Assembly (NCBI GenBank): GCA_026929865.2
Contig: CM049396.1
Location: forward strand, 37,536,501-37,600,500
Direction: 5' to 3'
Source of the DNA: Hyperoplus lanceolatus
Lineage: Eukaryota; Chordata; Actinopteri; Uranoscopiformes; Ammodytidae
DNA: 64,000 nt
The notes under the pieces were generated by a model. That model worked only from the letters and a program-made list of their open reading frames with translations, did no database searches and had not been told where the DNA came from. Position numbers and translations under genes: made by a program. Below are positions 45,961 through 57,582 of the stretch, piece after piece. The stretch's first letter is position 1. Each line of letters starts with the position of its first letter.

Positions 45961-46001
45961 CAACAAACTAAAATAATGTGCAAGATTTGTCACGTGCGGA
46001 C

Positions 46002-46048
46002 ACGCGAGTAACGTTACATACGCGAGTAACGTTACATACGCGACCGCG

Positions 46049-46086
<38 letters not shown>
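46002..46086. repeat. Two 18-bp units followed by a (CA)(GA)n tract
   Basis: ACGCGAGTAACGTTACAT occurs twice in tandem (46002-46037), then GCGACCGCGA and a CA/GA array to 46086. Confidence 0.9.
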
Positions 46087-46089
<3 letters not shown>

Positions 46090-46805
46090 AACAACCTGAT
46101 CTGCACCTCTAAACATCCCGACCAATTTGTTTATTCACTTTAAGTCGAATCATAGTGGTCTATGACCAAGCAATCAATGAATAAAAAACACAGGAAGTTT
46201 AAAGCTCCTTGACTCCTGCAACCACAACTGTCAACACTACAATGCAACTGCCTATCCACCCTGCTCCTTTACATAAATAAATCATGCCCTTACATTTAAT
46301 GCTATCAAAAGACATGCCCTATCAACACCATTTACAGCTGGTTATTTTTATTTTGACATATTTATTTTATTCAATTATTAAAAATATGTTTCACTTATTT
46401 AGCCCTGTTTTCAGTTCAATTAGGCCTTTGTTTAAAGTCCAAAGTCATAGTGTTATTAGAAAAAAAACCTTGTTAAAAGTAAAATAAATGCATAATGTTC
46501 TTAAATCAATGATTACCTGTCTTTAATAATCGTGATAACACAATGTGATTACTCAAAATAATCATGATTATGATTGTTTCTTTCTTCTTCCAATTTCCAT
46601 GGTTTAGATCAATTAGAAACAATTAAAGTATTAAATAGGTAGGCCTAGTCATTATTAGTATTTTGACTTCATATCTACAGGTTGTTTATTGTGATTTCAT
46701 AAGCGTCAGTGAGCTCCATGGTTACACAGTGATTGACAGGCTGACTGAAATGCTCTTGAGCTGGACAGAAACTGCCCTCTCCCAACCCCACACCCTCTTA
46801 AAATA
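46087..46805. other. No recognisable gene; older hAT interior possible
   Basis: AT-rich. 46516-46580 carries ATCGTGAT/ATCATGAT words typical of hAT subterminal regions, probably from the element whose left end is at 44552. Confidence 0.4.
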
Positions 46806-47055
46806 CATCATCATCATCATCATCAACCTTTATTTAAACAGGCATAAATTGCTAAGAAAAAATGTCTTATTTAAGCAATGGCCTGGTAGGAGGTGAATGA
46901 CCTCCTGGGGGGAAAGGGGAGAGGGAGAGAACAAGACAACACTGTACATAAACCGTTTGCCAAAAAAAGTTGGTCGCGTACTGACCCCCCAAAGGCCCAT
47001 TCTGAGCCAGGAAAAACCCTGCCATGTCCCCTGACCCTGCAGTTGACTTACCATG
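46806..47055 (-). repeat. Possible LINE or SINE 3' tail with (GAT)n
   Basis: CATCATCATCATCATCAACC followed by TTTATTTAAACAGGCA is, read on the minus strand, a CCTGTTTAAATAAAGG tail ending in GAT repeats. This is the style of 3' end seen in the LINEs of this window (21784, 8300). No coding region upstream in the minus sense is recognised. Confidence 0.45.
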
Positions 47056-50000
47056 TAGGTACGTCACTTACAGTGCTTCGGATTTAAGGAAGAAAAAAAT
47101 GTATTTAACATGTTTGTGACTGGATACATTTCAGAATATTAAAAGTATTTAACAATTAAACCACACTGTGACGTAATATAAAATGAGCAGTGTGTAAAGG
47201 GTGTCTGTGTTTTTCAGAACAGACATGGTATGAAATATTACATTGGACATTTTGACTAAGCTTCATTGGAATTTGAGGGTGTAGTTACCCTTTAAAAATG
47301 ACTTAGATTGAGATCTGCAACTTCTCCAATAGAGTATGCATTAGATGGTCCAATCACAAGCTGACTGACATTAACTTTTGCATTTTTTTCACTTGAGCCA
47401 TAGAAATTGAGAGAGGAGTTGAGGTTCAGTCCGGCATCCCTCAAAGCATTAACCGACGCAACAGCCTTGTTAAGACTGCGCCGTGATACCGGCAAGGGCT
47501 TACTTAATGATAAGCACTGGTCAGCAAAACACGGAGGGCCTCCTTTTTGAAAAACAGACTTTGATAAAAAAGCACTTGTATTGGGGCGTAATGAAATTCA
47601 CTCCTTTTTCCCTCTCTCTCTCTCTCTCTTTCTCTCCCCCTCCTCACGGCAATAAACTGGTCTTTTGCTGGCTCAGCAAACATCAGATGATAAAGGGATG
47701 GTTGATGCACATTTGATTGTGAAAATATACGCTACAAAAGAGAGGATAAAGTGATTCTAAATCAAGCATAAAATTGCAGATGGTAATCCAGTGCACGCCA
47801 ATCATCATTATCGGCTCTCCCCTGCCTGACCCATGGCATACATCATTACCTAACCAATGAGATGGTACTTACTCTTTCTTTTTGGAGGAAAAAGTGCTTT
47901 ATTTGATTTTCACTACAAAAGCAAAGTCATTGTAATATCTTGTCTGGTGGGCATGATTGATTTGTTTTTTTCGGCCCAGACATAACTCATATTTAATATT
48001 CCCCCCAATATTGCCAGAGCAAGAACGCATACAAGTGATATATTATTGTGCTGATGAGGCCCGTAAAAAGAAATCACATCTCCTTCGTCATTAGTGGAGT
48101 TTAGGGCTGTGTGCATTTTTACTGATGAACCCTTTCTACATATGCTGGAACTGTCTCAACAACGCACGTGAATAAACAACAAAGCCTCACATTGATTTAT
48201 GGACCGAGATCAAGTTAAGATATGTGAGCTCTGCCGAAGCAAAAAAAAAACAGTGGCAGCAGGATTCCGGTCACTTAGACTATGAAATCAGATAATCTGC
48301 TCCAACAATCAGATAAGTGTCAACCTGTTTGCTACTTCCATCTCCACTCACGTAGAGAGGATCAATGTGGACAGGGTCATCATTCCTGGAATGAATCTCT
48401 GCTATGGCGCTGCCTGCCTCTCTTTCAAAGGTTACTTTTTTCCACCACAGCATAAAGTCAGACTCACCTGGACACAATGCTGTGTCTCTGAGCTCCTGCA
48501 CACATGATGGGTGATCTGCTTGTAGGAGAGGACTGTGCAGGAAATCCATGTGCAAACAACTCCATCTATGTTCAATACAATTGACCAAATAATAGAAAAC
48601 AATAGATGGTATCAGGAGTCAAGAATGTGTGGCCTGGAGGTTATTTTGAACCCTGGGTTTCTGTTTAAAAAGGGATGTTTGGTGTTTGTGCAAAACACCA
48701 TCGAGCTTAAAAGGGCACAGAGATACTCCCTCAAATGGCCTCTCCCTATCCCTACCGGACAAAGATGAAATATATGACAAAGACCAGCTTGATGCAGAAT
48801 AAATAGTTTGCCAACTACATCATCATCATGGCACGCCAATTTACAGAATTTTTTTTCATGTAGCGCTAGGATCCTTTCGTGAAATGTTGCATATGCCATG
48901 GCTATGTCAGACTATAGCCATCGGAGCCAGTCTGACTAATTGATAACAGATATTTAGAGCTAACAAAACAAATAATGCTTGCATTATCTTTGGAATATGT
49001 AGACTATCACACAATACAGCACATTGCTACATAACATTAATCAGGTATATGTATGACTGCAGGTGATGCTTGCGATTAGCGCACAGACCTATTATAAAGG
49101 GATTTACGTTGCAAGATTACATACAGTACCGGTTGTAAACCAAGTTAGCGCCGTTAGCATTAGTGAAAGTGACCCAGCTGTGTGCGCAGTGGGAGGCTGT
49201 CATGAAGCCAGACACCACGGCTCTGTACGTGTGGAAGTACAGCCATGCAAAAATCACCATCGGCTCTATCAACCGCTTATCGAAATCGTGTCGGGGAAGT
49301 ACAGCCATGCAAAAATATTAATCTGAAATACTGAAACGGGACAGATTGTGGGCGCTATTTCGCCGCAATTCATGAAGCTACTAGCATGCGCAATCCATTC
49401 TTAGTGGCCCTCGGTTTTGGGAGGAAGAAATTGGATTGTAATGCATATGCCACAGATGAACTCCAAAGCCGGAGCGGCATGCTAATGTCAGGTGGAAAGG
49501 GGGCCACCACCTCATTTTACTATCAAACAGAGAGAGCAAAGGACAGAAAGTGACTCTTGACATTAACCAAATACCTCCACCTATGGAGTTGAATTTGTGG
49601 GTCCAATTCCCCTTCTGTTCTCTGCAGATGGCCATTTTGTGCCATGTTTTCTGCAACAATAAAATCTTACTCGTCATCTTTTCGTACTGTTTCATCAATT
49701 TATTTTCCTCCTGAAGGTCAGAGGCAACATACATAGCCCTACATTTCTATGTCTGATCCTTTCACATAGGGAAGACGTTTCAAATGCACCATGTTATGGG
49801 AGCTCGGCTCAGAGCTTAGCCCACTGTGAAAATGAAAAGTGTGGACCGAATCTTTGAAAGAGCAGGCCGCCAGGTGTGTCGGCCCCGTGCAGGTGTTTGA
49901 AGAACTTGCAGCAGATAACACAAGCCCTCTCTTGATTGGATCAAAAGGCACTTGGTCTGCACCACTGCAGCAGCAAAGAGGAAGCCGGTGGGAAGGGCCA

Positions 50001-51848
50001 GAGAGTCATTAGTCTTACCCTGAGCTAAGACCTGGGCCCAGGGGAACCGCTCACCTCTTACCTGGCAGTGTGTGTCAGAAAGAGGCTGTTTCTGATTGAT
50101 TACACACTAGAGCAGTTTGTGCAGGACAACATACATTATTAAAATTAAAAGGACAATGGGAGATGGGAGACACAAATGGTTGCAGAGAATAGGTATGCTG
50201 GATTGATTTCATGTTGAATAAGCAGAAAACTGTTTGGCAAAAAAATTGCTATTTAATTAGCTAATTATTTGGAATATCAGTATTTCGCCCTGATTTGCCT
50301 TCATATTTAATGCCTCATTTTGAGTTTTTGCAAAGGGTGCTTTATTGTTCTTGCCAAGCGTTGACAATGGGAGTCATACACAGGTGAAGTATTATGAGAT
50401 TTCCCCAGCATTCCTTGCTGCAACCATCGTAAAACTTTATGTGAAGGAGAGTTGCTAGCTTCTGACGCATCAAAATCCCCACATATGCTAATCTGGCTAT
50501 CTGCATTACACTTCCCCAGATGGCATTTAAAATCAAACTGCTATTGCCCTGAAAAGCCCATGACAACACATAGAGTATATTAACATATGTATTGCCACAC
50601 ACTTACATTGGGAAGTCCGTGTGTGTCCTTGGCAGAGGTCGTCGTATCCACGGCAATTATTGCCCAAGCAAACATACAGTGATGCAGGCTTTGCAAGGAG
50701 ACATTTGGAAAAATAAAGACAATTTGTTTCAGTGCCCTCAACAGCACTTCAATAAATAAAACAAGCAGCTACCGAAATTGCATTGAATGCAAGCCGTAGG
50801 GGCCAGTCCTCGTATACCCTTATTTTCCCTGTGATTCACTTCACATTACACAGAGCATTTACTGTGGGGGAACTTTATGGGATTTAATCATCTTTTGAGC
50901 TTTATGTAATTATCTACTAATCTAGCCATTAAATGCAACAACGGCTATCGCTGAGTTTTTTTTCATGTGTATCTACCACATTTCTGGAGGGGTTGGTACT
51001 TCAAGTAGTAACCGTGCTGATCATTAAAGAAAAATGTAATTATTATTTTTGGCCACTTAAGTTCAGCGTAAACAAGTTGTGTACACAACATTGACTTTAA
51101 AGCTGATTTGGGTGACCAAAACCTTTGCCTATTTCCACAACAAGCAATCACAGAGCAACATTAGCATTCATTTTACGTGTGGGTCCACCAAGTATCTGGC
51201 TCTTTAGCTGCTAAACGCTCCAATATGTTCCCCAGCTATTCTCCAACCATATGTGTGCTGTCTGGTGCTGTGCGGCTACCTTACTGAGGGGTGCTTTTTC
51301 ATTCAAAACACCTGCCTGCTGTGGCTGCAAACAATGCTGTGAGTGTTTGGTTTAATAGATTGCCAGGAACTCTTCAATGTTTATGACACAATCAAATGTT
51401 TCTTCTGATGATCATAAATGACAAAAAGAATGCTATTTTTTCATTATTATAATGCTGCAAACGTATACATCTACAGTATTTACGGCAGACAGACAGAACA
51501 TCCTGTGTTTCTGGTACTACATCAAAGTTTACTTTGCTCTACCATCACCATATTACCATTATTAATCTTATATAGTCACATATACATACATTACCTCATC
51601 ACGCTAGCAAATAAATGATGAAAAAAATCACCAAATCTAATTCTAACTAGAGCCCGAGGAAAATGCCTACTATCACCATTTTGGTAATAGGTAAATACAA
51701 CTGAACTCCACCTCTCCTCTGTTGGTGAAAAGTTTGTCCCCAAAATCCATCCACTAAGTGAATACATTATGAGGCGTCTGGTTCGGGCTGCAGATGAATG
51801 GATAAGTCAGGTCACGGAGCCACCTGGATCTGAAGACGGGACCGATTG

Positions 51849-51850
<2 letters not shown>
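47056..51850. other. Long repeat-poor block without recognisable genes
   Basis: About 4.8 kb with only a CT-rich tract near 47611-47635 and a piece at 49060-49330 similar to 58985-59165. Open frames (for example 102 codons at 48280-48588 minus) lack known domains and show no splice context I trust. This is the best place in the window to look for conserved non-coding elements. Confidence 0.4.
49065..49330 (+). repeat. Dispersed repeat piece shared with 58985-59165
   Basis: CCAAGTTAGCGCCGTTAGCA, then GTGAAAGTGACCCAGCTGTG, align with CCAAGGTAGCGCCAGTCAGC and GTGAAACTCACCCAGCTATG in the element at 58663-59546. GTGTGGAAGTACAGCCATGC also recurs locally as GGGAAGTACAGCCATGCAAA near 49294. Confidence 0.7.

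Positions 51851-51921
<71 letters not shown>
51851..51921. repeat. (CT)n microsatellite
   Basis: Pure TC array of about 35 units. Its minus-strand RERERE frame is an artefact. Confidence 0.97.
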
Positions 51922-51924
<3 letters not shown>

Positions 51925-52089
51925 CTGACAGGGTTGGACTGAGCCCGGGGAGAGAAGCAGAAGAGCTTTCAGAGATATGGAAATATAGGGCCCCATCTGC
52001 CTGGCCTTCCCCTGGGACCTTCCCCCCGTAGCCTACATTCCCATATCGTGTGCCCAAAATTCAGCATCCGTCAGTGCTTGATTCTAGAG

Positions 52090-52090
<1 letters not shown>

Positions 52091-52152
<62 letters not shown>
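52091..52152. repeat. (CA)n microsatellite
   Basis: Pure CA array of about 31 units. Confidence 0.97.
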
Positions 52153-52156
<4 letters not shown>

Positions 52157-53499
52157 TATTCTGGCACTCCAGGCTCCCCAACACCTCTGCAGTAAATTAT
52201 CACCTCACCAGAAAGAAAGTGCCGCTGTGTTTTGCCTGAGAGTTTTTGGATAACACGTCGTCAAGTGCTGTGCCCAGACGGTTGACATTGCTGTGTAATC
52301 ATCATTACCCCCCACAACTGCTTTTCAAGTAGGGTCACGCAAAAAGTCAGCGCTCAAGTATCATACAATAACTGGCTATGTAAATAGCTTCAACGTTTCA
52401 AAAAGCGCTCCTCGTCTGAAGAAGAGAGTTTACTTAAGTGCCTGTTTAGCCGACCTCAGTTTGGAGAGAATTGCGCAGCTCAATGGCGACATTACAAAGA
52501 CCAGATCCATGTCTAGCCTCTAGATATATTAGACAGCTGATGACATCTGTTTTGAATTCGATTTCAGAGAAATTGGTTGACCCTGAAATGGTGATATAAC
52601 TATTCTTGCTCACCCTAATCGGCAAAAAATCTTCATTTTGTCATGTCAGTTTTGGCGACTATTGGTCTTAATGGGGCTATTTCTTGAAAACTAAGACAAT
52701 TACCTTAGTTCAACCTGCTTCCAATGATTTCCGTAATTTTTTAGAATCAAAATGTCTCTTTTCTTAATTCTAGTCGAGCAATATGCCTTATTTAAAGGAA
52801 ACTGAAACGTTTCTACAAAATGTAAGAAGTTGACTTGTATTGATGTAACTTTACTTTACTGGCCGATTTTACATATTCCATAGAGTTTTTTTTTAATTAA
52901 AGTTATTTTACAGATTCCCTGATAATTCCCTATGCCATGTTAGTAATCTGGAAGTTTAAAGAAATATGCTTGTTTAAAGAAATGTGGTTAGCGTACCATT
53001 TCACGCTGATTTGAGATACCTCAAGACAATAGGTAAATAAATGGGTTGACCATCCTGTGGGGATTGTTGATGAATACAGTGTGAGTTGCTGACAGCTCTG
53101 GAGAACCTTGGAGGACCCATTCATTTGCAGCGCGGGTTGCCATACGTGGAGATGAGTCCCCCTTTGAGATGTCCCAGAGAGTCGGAACACTTTGAAGTAG
53201 TCCCAGTCTCCTGTGCTGGCTCTGGAAACTCTCCTTCACTCCAAAATGGATCCTTTCTTCAGAACAGGGAGGCCCCCATCTTTCGCCACCAACTTGAAGC
53301 AAGATTCCTCATTACCTCACTGTATGATTCAGTCATCCACTGGCTGAATTTCCCACTTTCATCATGACATCATTTCTGTTGTTCGACTACACTAGGGGCC
53401 AGGTAGTGTCTTTTACAGGTCTGTTCTATCTATAGAAAGAGATTGTAAAATATCTTGCTTTATCAATGGGGTATGAAGTCACACTCCTCTCCTGAACTA

Positions 53500-53502
<3 letters not shown>
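52153..53502. other. No recognisable gene
   Basis: Unique-looking sequence. Frames of 86-93 codons near 52930-53367 overlap each other on both strands and have no recognisable domains. Confidence 0.4.

Positions 53503-53594
<92 letters not shown>
53503..53594. repeat. (CA)n microsatellite
   Basis: Pure CA array of about 46 units. It produces the long HTHT frame that runs to 53955. Confidence 0.98.
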
Positions 53595-53596
<2 letters not shown>

Positions 53597-54176
53597 GAAG
53601 TAATTTATACAGCAGGGGAAAGAGTCCATTTCTCCTCTTTACTTATTGCAAGCTTTTTTTCCCCCAGCGCGAGACCTTCCAGGCTATTCTAACGTTTATT
53701 GGTGGCTCTTGTATTATTTATAAAGCAGATTTCGATGAAACACTGTTGGATCACTTTGTCTTGAAAAGAAAAGAAAAGGAAAAAGCTCTTTCAAGTCATC
53801 AGAGCTCTTTAAATGTCCACCATGTTCTTAAGGCGAATGACCCGCCCTCTACTCTATTCATCACGCAACAAATGGCGACAGCCCGCAGAGAAGAGGCTCA
53901 TGTCTTCCCCACTGTGAATTCCATTAAAAAGGCACTTGCACACACGATAGAGTAAAAAAAAAGCTTTTGACATTGTTATGGACAAGGGGTCTGATATTAA
54001 ATACGTAGGGTATAATGATGCATACGAACACTGGTTAAATACATTCACCTGTAATATGAGGCTTTCATATTACAGGCAGATCCTTTCACCTTCATCCTAA
54101 GTGCCGCTGCAAGGCTGTTGCATCATACAATTCATTATTTGACCCTCCATGTCCCCAATGCAGACAACACAATAGG

Positions 54177-54178
<2 letters not shown>

Positions 54179-54245
<67 letters not shown>
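54179..54245. repeat. (TG)n microsatellite
   Basis: Pure TG array of about 33 units. Confidence 0.97.
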
Positions 54246-54246
<1 letters not shown>

Positions 54247-54315
54247 CATAGTGACACCCATTCATATCTGTCATCATACTAAAGGTTCTACTGGTAATGC
54301 AAGTGCTTATATAAC

Positions 54316-54680
54316 CCCAATTCCGAAAAGGTTGGGACGTTATAAAAAATGTGGATAAAACAGAATGTGATCATTTCCTAATCCTTTTCAACATGTATTC
54401 AATAAACAGTACAAACACATCATATGTATTTGTTTAAACTGATAAACTTTATTATTTTTGTCAATATACACACATTTTAAATGTTGTGCCTAAAACAGTT
54501 AGGACAGGGGCATGTTTACCACTGTGTTACATCACCCTTTATTTAACAACACTGAGGACATTAATTGTCGACATTTTGAAAGTTAAATTATTTCCCATTC
54601 GTGCTTGAAATACAACTTCAGATGCTCAACATTGCGGGGTCTCCATTGTGATATTTGCTTCATAACATGTTGCTTGCAAG
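54316..54680. mobile_element. Truncated DNA transposon end (CCCAATTCCGAAAAGGTTGGG)
   Basis: CCCAATTCCGAAAAGGTTGG followed by AATAAAACAGAATGTGATCA and AACAACACTGAGGACATTAA has the word order of a common teleost DNA transposon. Only about 365 bp of one end remain, and no matching right end is found. Minus-strand coding remnants are too decayed to name. Confidence 0.6.
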
Positions 54681-55439
54681 GATCTCCCCCTAGGTTAATT
54701 TATCATGTTATTTGTATCATTAACAGAACTGTAGATTCACCTGGACTTCAATTCAAAATCAACAAGCTTTGAACACTATAGACCCCTCATCAGTCTACGT
54801 CACACAGCGTCACTCCCTGTTCTACTGCGCATGTCAGCTGCAGAACGAGACGAGAGCGACACGACACACGAGCCACAATCATGTCTTGCTGTGCTGTTGG
54901 ATGCACAAACTGTTGTTTGAATGGTGATAAAGCTAGTAAATACCCAAATGCACCGCTGTATAATTACATAAATGAGTTGTGAAATGTTTACAATAAGGGC
55001 AGTGACCGGAGACGAGGCTATAGCAATGGAAAGCAATGGAGGCTTATTTACAATGACCCAGACGTTATAAATCTCCGTCCTCTTCCCTTGTGTTTGACTA
55101 GGCAGTAGGGGTTTGCACGTGTACACGTCATGGACATACAGTATCTCACAAAAGTGAGTACACCCCTCACATTTCTTCACATTTTTCTTTATATCTTTCC
55201 ATGCGACAACACTGAATAAATGACACTTTGATACAATGTAAAGTAGTCAGTGTACAGCTTGTATAACAGTGTAAATTTACTGTCCCCTCAAAATAACTCG
55301 ACACACAGCCATTAATGTCTAAACTGCTGGCAACAAAAGTGAGTACACCCCTTAGAAAAATTTTACAAATTGGGCCCAAAGTGTCAATATTTTGCTTTGC
55401 CATCATTATTTTCTAGCACTGCCTTAACCCTCTTGGGCA

Positions 55440-56260
55440 TGTAGTTCACTAGAGCTTCACAGGTTGCCACTGGAACCCTCTTCTACCCATTCATGACGAC
55501 ATCAAGGAGCTGGTGGATATTAGAGTCCTTGCGCTCCTCCATCTCCCGTTTGAGGATGCCCCAAAGATGCTCAATAGGGTTTAAGACTGGAGACATGCTT
55601 GGCCAGTCCATAACCTTTACCCTCAGCTTCTTTAGCAAGCCAGTGGTCGTTCGGAGGTGTGTTTGGGGTCGTTATCATGTTGCAGTACTGCCCTGCGGCC
55701 CAGTTTATGAAGGGAGGGGATCATGCTCTGCTTCAGTATGTCACAGTACATGTTAGAATTCAATGAACTGTAGATCCCCAGTGCTGGCAGCACTCATGCA
55801 GCCCCAGACCATGACACTCCAACCACCATGCTTGACTATAGGCAAGACACACTTGTCTTTGTACTCCTCACCTGGTTGCCGCTCCACACTCTTAACACCA
55901 TCTGAACCAAATAAATGTATCTTGGTCTCATCAGACCACAGGACATGGTTGCAGTAATCCATGTCCGTAGTCTGTTTGTCTTCAGCAAACTTTTGTGGGG
56001 TTTCTTGTGCATCATCTTTAGAATAGGCTTCCTTCTGGGATGACAGCCATGTAGACCAGTATGATGCAGAGTGCTATGGTCTGAGCACTGACAGGTTGAC
56101 CCCCACCCCTTCAAGCCCTTCAGCAATGCTGGCAGCACTCATACGTCTATTTTCCAAAGCCAACCTCTGTGTACGACGCTGACCACGTGCACTCAACCTT
56201 CGTAAACTGGGCCGCAGGGTGGTATTGCAACATGATAACGACCCCAAACACACCTCCAAG
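55440..56260 (-). pseudogene. Tc1 transposase lacking its N-terminal DNA-binding part
   Basis: Minus-strand order: RRLSARGQRRTQRLALENRR and ISAASIAEG-like residues (end of the second HTH), then GLHGCHPRRKPILKMMHKKP (a linker, other frame). Next is MDYCNHVLWSDETKIHLFGS with the first catalytic Asp, and CVLPIVKHGGWSVMVWGCMS with the GGG-box region. After shifts come the D-N-D-P-K-H region (decayed near 55660) and LNPIEHLWGIL with the Glu. At least three frameshifts and a stop are present. The sequence upstream of RRLSARG is the start of the inverted right arm, so the first HTH and start codon are gone. Confidence 0.85.
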
Positions 56261-56298
56261 ACGACCAGTGGCTTGCTAAAAAGCTGAGGGTAAAGGTT

Positions 56299-56526
56299 AT
56301 GGCCTGGCCAAGCATGTCTCCAGACCTAAACCCTATTGAGCATCTTTGGGGCATCCTCAAACAGAAGGTGGAGGAGCGCAAGGTCTTTAATATCCACCAG
56401 CTCTGTGATGCTGTCATAAATGGGTGGAAGAGGGTTCCAGTTGCAACCTGTGAAGCTCTAGTGAACTACATGCCCAAGAGGGTTAAGGCAGTGCTAGAAA
56501 ATAATGATGGCAAAGCAAAATATTGA
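56299..56526 (+). pseudogene. Duplicate C-terminal part of the Tc1 transposase (right arm)
   Basis: The intact 75-codon frame reads MAWPSMSPDLNPIEHLWGIL, then RKVFNIHQLCDAVINGWKRV and MPKRVKAVLENNDGKAKY, the normal C-terminus of a Tc1 transposase with the third catalytic residue (the Glu of NPIE). The ATG is an internal Met of the full protein. The upstream D-N-D-P-K-H-T-S coding is also present, shifted by one base in an A-run near 56280. It has no promoter or N-terminus of its own. It is the inverted duplicate of minus-strand coding at 55440-55660. Confidence 0.8.
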
Positions 56527-56773
56527 CACTTTGGGCCCAATTTGTAAAATTTTTCTAAGGGGTGTACTCACTTTTGTTGCCAGCAGTTTAGACATTAATG
56601 GCTGTGTGTCGAGTTATTTTGAGGGGACAGTAAATTTACACTGTTATACAAGCTGTACACTGACTACTTTACATTGTATCAAAGTGTCATTTCTTCAGTG
56701 TTGTCCCATGGAAAGATATAAAGAAAAATGTGAAGAAATGTGAGGGGTGTACTCACTTTTGTGAGATACTGTA

Positions 56774-57426
56774 GGTACATGTGTAGCCGCTAAGTAGGCT
56801 AAATCATACCATTTAGGAAAAATCAATAGGCTAAATGAAAACCGAGTGGGGTCGACATGTGCTAGCCTACTGTAGGCTACTAAAGCAGATAACACAACAC
56901 ATTGTGTTTGGTTACAATATTTATTCATTTAACTATTTAACTGCTCCACCATAAGTTTCACTTTCCTTTTCATCTCCGTCTCAAACAGCTGGTTTGATAA
57001 GCTGGTCGGCTCGTGAGCCCAACGGCCCCGACAGCGGCAGTCAGTCTAAAAACAGATGATCACTAGGCTAGTTATGATCACTTTTAAATCAAAAAGCTAA
57101 ATGATGAAATAAAGGTCTCACTTCCCCTCTCTCTGTCTGCCGGTCTTTCTCACTGCACACTGTCACTCTCCAACAGCATCTGCAAAAAAAAGTCCGGCCA
57201 CTGAAGTCGTCGGGGCCATTTCTTCTCATCATTTATCCACTCACCTCCCCCTACCGCGTAAGGGTCATTGAGACGTATCCCGTTCACTTGTGTTAATGTT
57301 TCCGCATAACCTATTTTATCACTCACTGATAAACTGTTGTAGTAAGCTGACAACATTGCTAGTTAACACCATGGACCTATAAAGAAACACGCAACTGCAA
57401 TATAACCAAACGGGCAACCAGTCAAA
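56774..57426. other. No recognisable gene
   Basis: Mixed sequence. CACCATGGACCTATAAAGAAAC near 57368 resembles words at 26755 and 26906, possibly an end of the same small DNA element. Confidence 0.35.
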
Positions 57427-57505
57427 CAATTGTTCTTTCTGCATGTATGCATGTATACAATTGTTCTTTCTGCATGTATGCATGTATACAATTGTTCTTT
57501 CTGCA
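57427..57505. repeat. 31-bp tandem repeat, 2.5 units
   Basis: Units starting CAATTGTTCTTTCTGCATGT repeat at 57427, 57458 and (partial) 57489. It lies inside or at the edge of the pogo-like fragment. Confidence 0.95.
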
Positions 57506-57580
57506 CAGACAGCGCCTTCTGGTTCCGAGATATAACGATTGTGACAACCAACCCGTGTGACAAATTACCCCGTTCTCCCC
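57506..57580 (-). mobile_element. Pogo-like element end, same family as 5003-5948
   Basis: On the minus strand it reads GGGGAGAACGGGGTAATTTG, then CACACGGGTTGGTTGTCACA and CGTTATATCTCG. This matches the left end at 5003 in order. TA follows at 57581-57582. Only about 75-150 bp of this end are recognisable. The opposite end was not found. Confidence 0.75.
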
Positions 57581-57582
57581 TA

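Larger units (their letters stand above)
55139..56771. mobile_element. Palindromic Tc1 element (two inverted 3' halves)
   Basis: TA at 55137-55138 and 56772-56773 flank ends CAGTATCTCACAAAAGTGAG and its complement. The inverted arms run 55139-55713 and 56198-56771, about 575 bp each, far longer than the family's TIR. Each arm contains the C-terminal transposase coding region, including the sequence for SPDLNPIEHLWG. The 484-bp centre encodes the middle of a transposase on the minus strand. In a normal element the N-terminal end would occupy one side; here it is replaced by a second, inverted 3' end. Confidence 0.85.

Noticed and set aside
48280..48588. 102-codon minus-strand ORF in a repeat-poor block.
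   Set aside because: No recognisable motif, no clear splice sites or codon bias visible; length is expected by chance in 64 kb.
53455..53955. 166-codon plus-strand ORF.
   Set aside because: A third of it is translated (CA)n microsatellite, and the remainder has no recognisable domain. The same applies to the HTHT/CVCV/RERE frames at about 25000, 39650, 51800, 52050 and 54100.
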